Made by a program: the position numbers and the translations under genes. The notes beneath the pieces are model-generated. The model was not told where the DNA came from and did not search any database. It saw only the letters and a list, made by a program, of their open reading frames with translations. From the NCBI RefSeq assembly GCF_013391105.1, contig NZ_CP058335.1, positions 2,976,001 to 3,040,000 of the forward strand: 64,000 bases of DNA, in the 5' to 3' direction. How positions within the stretch are numbered: the stretch's first letter is position 1; each line of letters starts with the position of its first letter. This stretch comes from Natronomonas salina. GTDB taxonomy: Archaea; Halobacteriota; Halobacteria; Halobacteriales; Haloarculaceae. Shown here one piece after another: positions 61,368-64,000 of the stretch.

Positions 61368-62116
61368 CGCGTCACCTCCGCGCCGGGCCGAAGCGTCGTT
61401 CCGTACGCCCGCTCCAGGGCGTCGGTCTCGACGAACGCCGCCGGTTCCCCGTCGAAGTAGAGCTCGCGGTTCAGACAGAGCACCCGCGAGGCGTGGTCGA
61501 GCACCGCGCCGATGTCGTGCTCGACGAGCAGGATCGTCATGCCGTCGTCGTTGAGCTCGCCGAGCAACTCGAAGAATGCCTCGACGGACTCGGCGTCGAC
61601 GCCGACGGTCGGCTCGTCGAGGACGAGGAGTTCGGCCTCCGCGGCCAGGGCGCGGGCGATGTACGCCCGCTGGCGCTGGCCGCCGGAGAGCTTCGTCACC
61701 TGGCGGTCCGCGAGGTGCTCGATGCCGACCGTCCGGAGCGCCTCCCGGGCGAGCCGGCGGTCCTCGCCGCCGATGCGGCCGAAGCCGGCGTGGGGGAACC
61801 GACCCATCAGGACGACCTCGGCGACGGTGATCGGCATCTCCTTCGTGTTCTCGGTGACGTCCTGGGCGACGTAGCCGACGCGTTCGCGGCCCTCGAAGGC
61901 CCGGGCGGGCGCGCCGAACAGCTCGACGGCCCCCCGATCGGGCTCCAGCAGCCCGAGGAGGAGCTTCAGGAGCGTGCTCTTGCCCGAACCGTTGGGGCCG
62001 ACGATGCCGACGTACTCGCCCGGTTCGACGGCGAAGGAGACCCCCTCGACGACCGGCGCGGCGGCGTACCCGAACGTGGCGTCCTCGACGGCGACGAGCG
62101 GCGAGTCCCCCGTCAT
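61364..62116 (-). CDS. metal ABC transporter ATP-binding protein (ZnuC/MntA type)
   Basis: 250 aa from ATG 62116, overlapping the substrate-binding protein gene by 4 bp (ATGA). Walker A GPNGSGKSTLLK (about 41-52), Q-loop YVAQDVTENTK, ABC signature LSGGQRQRAYIARALA (about 142-157), Walker B LLVLDEPTVGVD (about 162-173), H-loop VEHD. Drives the importer whose permease and binding protein flank it. Confidence 0.93.
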   Translation of the reverse strand: MTGDSPLVAVEDATFGYAAAPVVEGVSFAVEPGEYVGIVGPNGSGKSTLLKLLLGLLEPDRGAVELFGAPARAFEGRERVGYVAQDVTENTKEMPITVAEVVLMGRFPHAGFGRIGGEDRRLAREALRTVGIEHLADRQVTKLSGGQRQRAYIARALAAEAELLVLDEPTVGVDAESVEAFFELLGELNDDGMTILLVEHDIGAVLDHASRVLCLNRELYFDGEPAAFVETDALERAYGTTLRPGAEVTR

Positions 62117-63144
62117 TCGAAGTTCCGCCACTCCTCGCCCAGCGTCGTCTCCCCGGGCGCGGCGGCCCCGAGCACGACCCGGAACGTCTCCATGTTGATG
62201 TTCCGTGCGATCTCGGCGTAGCCCCAGCCACGCTCGACCCAGGCCTCGGTCGTGCCGGCGTACGGCGTGACCGGGTAGTAGGCCTCGACGTCGGTGTCCG
62301 CGAGCAGCTGGCGAGCCGGTCGTCGCGGCTCGAACACCGCGGCGCCGATGTACCGGATGTCGTTGGCCTCGATGGTCTCGCGGGCGCGGCGGACGTCGGC
62401 CGGCCGGACGTCGTTGGAGGCCGCGAGGTTCGTCACCAGCGGTTCGACGGTCGCGCCGTAGCGGTCGCCGACGTACTGGAAGGCGTTGTGCGCGGCCAGG
62501 AAGGCGACGTCCCGCTCGGCGGCGTCGAACAGGTCGCGCCACTCGTCGTCGATGGCGTCGAGTTCGGCCCGCAGGTCGGCGCCGTTCTCGGCGAGCGCGT
62601 CGGCGTGGTCGGGGGCGACCGCCTCGAGGCCCGCCACGAGGTTGTCGACGGACTGCTTGGCGCGCCGGGGGTCGAGCCAGAAGTGGGGGTCGCGGCCGGC
62701 GTCGACGGCCTCCTCGTCCTCGTCGAGGCTGTCGGCCAGCGGCAGGAGGTCGACGCCCTCCCGGACGTTGACCAGGTCGGTCTCGGCCCGGTCGTCCTTG
62801 ACGGTCTCGATGGCCCGGTCGGCCCACGGCTGGAAGTCCGGCCCGACGTGGATGAACGCGTCGGCGTCGATGATCGCCCGGGTGATGGAGGGGTCGGGCT
62901 CCCAGCCGTGGCCGTGCAGCCCGGTGGGCACGAGGTTCCGCACGGTGATCGGCGTGTCCTCGGCGATGCGCCGCGCGAAGTCGTAGAAGGTGAAGAAGGA
63001 GGCGACCGCTACCGGGCCGCTCGCCTCGGCGCCGGCCGACCCGCCGTCGAGGCAGCCGGCGAGGCCGGCGGTACCGGCGCCGCCGACGGCGGTCAGGAGG
63101 TCGCGCCGGGTGAGGCCCGGTCGCGACGCGGGAGGTTCGCTCAT
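62113..63144 (-). CDS. metal-binding lipoprotein of the ABC importer (ZnuA type)
   Basis: 343 aa. Tat signal with lipobox (TRRDLLTAVGGAGTAG, LAGC at about residue 31). Cluster A-I metal-binding fold with metal ligands GLHGHGWEPDP (His about 75, 77), DPHFWLDP (His about 152), AAHNAF (His about 218). Between them an acidic stretch (DSLDEDEEAVD). Captures Zn or Mn outside and hands it to the permease. First gene of the operon, with an operator 38 nt upstream. Confidence 0.9.
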   Translation of the reverse strand: MSEPPASRPGLTRRDLLTAVGGAGTAGLAGCLDGGSAGAEASGPVAVASFFTFYDFARRIAEDTPITVRNLVPTGLHGHGWEPDPSITRAIIDADAFIHVGPDFQPWADRAIETVKDDRAETDLVNVREGVDLLPLADSLDEDEEAVDAGRDPHFWLDPRRAKQSVDNLVAGLEAVAPDHADALAENGADLRAELDAIDDEWRDLFDAAERDVAFLAAHNAFQYVGDRYGATVEPLVTNLAASNDVRPADVRRARETIEANDIRYIGAAVFEPRRPARQLLADTDVEAYYPVTPYAGTTEAWVERGWGYAEIARNINMETFRVVLGAAAPGETTLGEEWRNFE

Positions 63145-63162
63145 TACCGGACATACTAGCGT

Positions 63163-63203
63163 CGAACCTTATAGTGATTCGCATCTAAGCAAAAGATTAG
63201 ATG
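63163..63203 (-). promoter_or_regulatory. metal-operon promoter with inverted-repeat operator
   Basis: Arms CATCTAA (63182-63188) and TTAGATG (63197-63203), a perfect 7-bp inverted repeat with an 8-nt spacer. A TATA-like ACTATAAGG lies just downstream on the minus strand (about 63163-63172). The position upstream of TATA overlaps BRE, so binding of a metal-dependent repressor (DtxR/MntR-type) there would block initiation. It is also 53 nt upstream of the CBS gene on the plus strand. Confidence 0.65.
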
Positions 63204-63256
63204 GGACTAATCCTTCGACCCGAACGAATACCTCCCCGGCGCGAGAAGCCGCCGGC

Positions 63257-63751
63257 ATGGTCACCGCACGCGACATCATGACCCGCGACGTCGAGACCGT
63301 CTCGCCGGACGACGACGTGAGCGAGGTGCTCTCCCGACTGGCCGGCGTCGACTTCGAGGGGTTCCCGGTCACCGAGGACGGCATCGTCGTCGGCATCGTC
63401 ACCCAGGGGGACCTCGTCGACCTCTTCCAGGCCGAGGACCGGACGCTGTGGATCCCGGTCGGCTTCCCGCCGTTCCTGGAGTCGCTCACCTACGCCATCG
63501 ACGTCTCCTGGGACGAACTGGACCTGGGGCTGGACTTCGCCCGGAACGCCGGCCGCCCGATCAGCGAGGTGATGACCGACGACGTCGTCACCGTCGGGCC
63601 GAAGGCCTCCATCGACGAACTCCTCGCGCTGCTCGCCGACGAGGAGCGCGACATCAACCGTCTCCCGGTCGTCGACGAGGCCAACGCGCTCATGGGCATC
63701 GTCGCCCGCCAGGACCTGCTGGCGGCCCTGGAGGCCGAGCGGAACGCCTGA
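63257..63751 (+). CDS. tandem CBS-domain protein
   Basis: 164 aa from ATG 63257 (the frame opens at 62990, which overlaps the divergent transporter gene). Two CBS motifs: MTRDVETVSPDDDVSEVLSRLAGVDFEGFPVTEDGIVVGIVTQGDLVDLF (about 8-60) and MTDDVVTVGPKASIDELLALLADEERDINRLPVVDEANALMGIVARQDLLAAL (about 108-160). CBS pairs bind adenine nucleotides and regulate partners; here a stand-alone sensor. The next gene begins two bases after its stop. Confidence 0.87.
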   Translation: MVTARDIMTRDVETVSPDDDVSEVLSRLAGVDFEGFPVTEDGIVVGIVTQGDLVDLFQAEDRTLWIPVGFPPFLESLTYAIDVSWDELDLGLDFARNAGRPISEVMTDDVVTVGPKASIDELLALLADEERDINRLPVVDEANALMGIVARQDLLAALEAERNA

Positions 63752-63752
63752 G

Positions 63753-63956
63753 ATGGCCTCCGGAAAGGGCGACCGATCGAGGTGGCAGACCACCGTCACG
63801 AGCGGGCTGACGTTCCTCGGCCTCGCGGTCGCGGTCCTCGGCCCGTTCGCCATGCTCGTCGTCGGCGTCGAGAGCGACGAACCGCTCCTGGCCGCGCTGG
63901 GGCTCCTCCTCGGCGCGGTCGTCGTGGCGCTGGTCGTCCGCCGTCGGCCGACCTGA
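63753..63956 (+). CDS. small two-TM membrane protein
   Basis: 67 aa, starting two bases after the CBS gene. TM helices at about 16-38 (SGLTFLGLAVAVLGPFAMLVV) and about 44-62 (PLLAALGLLLGAVVVALVV). Likely cotranscribed with the CBS gene. No motif recognised. Confidence 0.65.
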   Translation: MASGKGDRSRWQTTVTSGLTFLGLAVAVLGPFAMLVVGVESDEPLLAALGLLLGAVVVALVVRRRPT

Positions 63957-64000
63957 CGACGACCACCCGAAGTTCGAAAGGTTCAGGCGGCCCCGGTGCG

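Noticed and set aside
59651-61460. Long plus-strand frames across the metal transporter and RNase H genes
   Set aside because: They are antisense to clear minus-strand genes and have compositionally biased products (Asp/Glu/Gly/Arg runs).

Overview
The window is from a halophilic archaeon (class Halobacteria). The evidence is high GC, a strongly acidic predicted proteome, many Tat-type lipoprotein signals (twin Arg followed by a lipobox Cys), several haloarchaea-restricted families (HalOD1, Bat-type HTH, PGF-CTERM-type surface protein), leaderless-looking starts 25-30 nt downstream of TATA boxes, and a TFB. I do not assign a genus.

Positions 1 to about 58,970 look like accessory DNA, best read as a large integrated conjugative element or integrated plasmid with heavy cargo. 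One end of a type IV-like DNA-transfer machine lies at each side. A VirD4/TraD-like coupling ATPase is on the minus strand at the left edge (<1-2645). A plus-strand conjugation operon is at 50,401-57,703: a VirB2-like two-TM protein, a large secreted TM-anchored protein, a Tat lipoprotein, a VirB6-like polytopic protein, a VirB3/VirB4-N-like protein and a VirB4 ATPase. No relaxase was recognised in the window. Between the two lie two full ArdC-type antirestriction/zincin paralogs plus a C-terminal remnant of a third, a HTH + PemK/MazF-like toxin-antitoxin pair, two solo PD-(D/E)XK nucleases, a membrane-anchored Mrr-like nuclease, a tyrosine integrase, an element-borne TFB and a SWIM zinc-finger protein. 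There is also metabolic and signalling cargo: acyl-CoA dehydrogenases, a frameshifted enoyl-CoA hydratase, exonuclease VII, histidine kinase, HalOD1 array, PQQ-like propeller lipoproteins, MFS transporter, acetamidase, and MoaD-like protein.

The strongest unexplained signal is a promoter-proximal element found six times, each time upstream of an accessory gene (ardC-A, a DUF gene at 27,348, ardC-B, TFB, SWIM protein, intein-like LAGLIDADG protein). It is GGTTT(A/T), then 7-8 nt later a GC inverted repeat whose arms differ between copies but whose loop keeps a CGGG core, always 16-17 nt from the TTT. This could be a dedicated operator or regulatory hairpin, possibly served by the TFB that carries one copy itself. 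A second notable system is a compact module at 21,949-25,045: sulfotransferase, a 54-aa coupled protein, an APS kinase-nucleotidyltransferase fusion and a YqcI/YcgG-family putative heme N-oxygenase. It suggests a sulfated (perhaps N-O-sulfated) small molecule or glycan pathway.

Several genes are visibly decaying: SRAP/YedK gene with an in-frame TGA, enoyl-CoA hydratase with a +1 C, kinase and ArdC fragments, and a truncated membrane gene at about 59,000. A dispersed foldback repeat with about 21-bp terminal inverted repeats occurs in four to five copies.

From about 59,000 the GC rises and the content looks chromosomal: a truncated pilus-type gene, an RNase HI-like protein, a ZnuABC-type metal transporter operon with a clear inverted-repeat operator, a CBS-domain protein and a small membrane protein. 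No tRNA, rRNA or CRISPR array was recognised.
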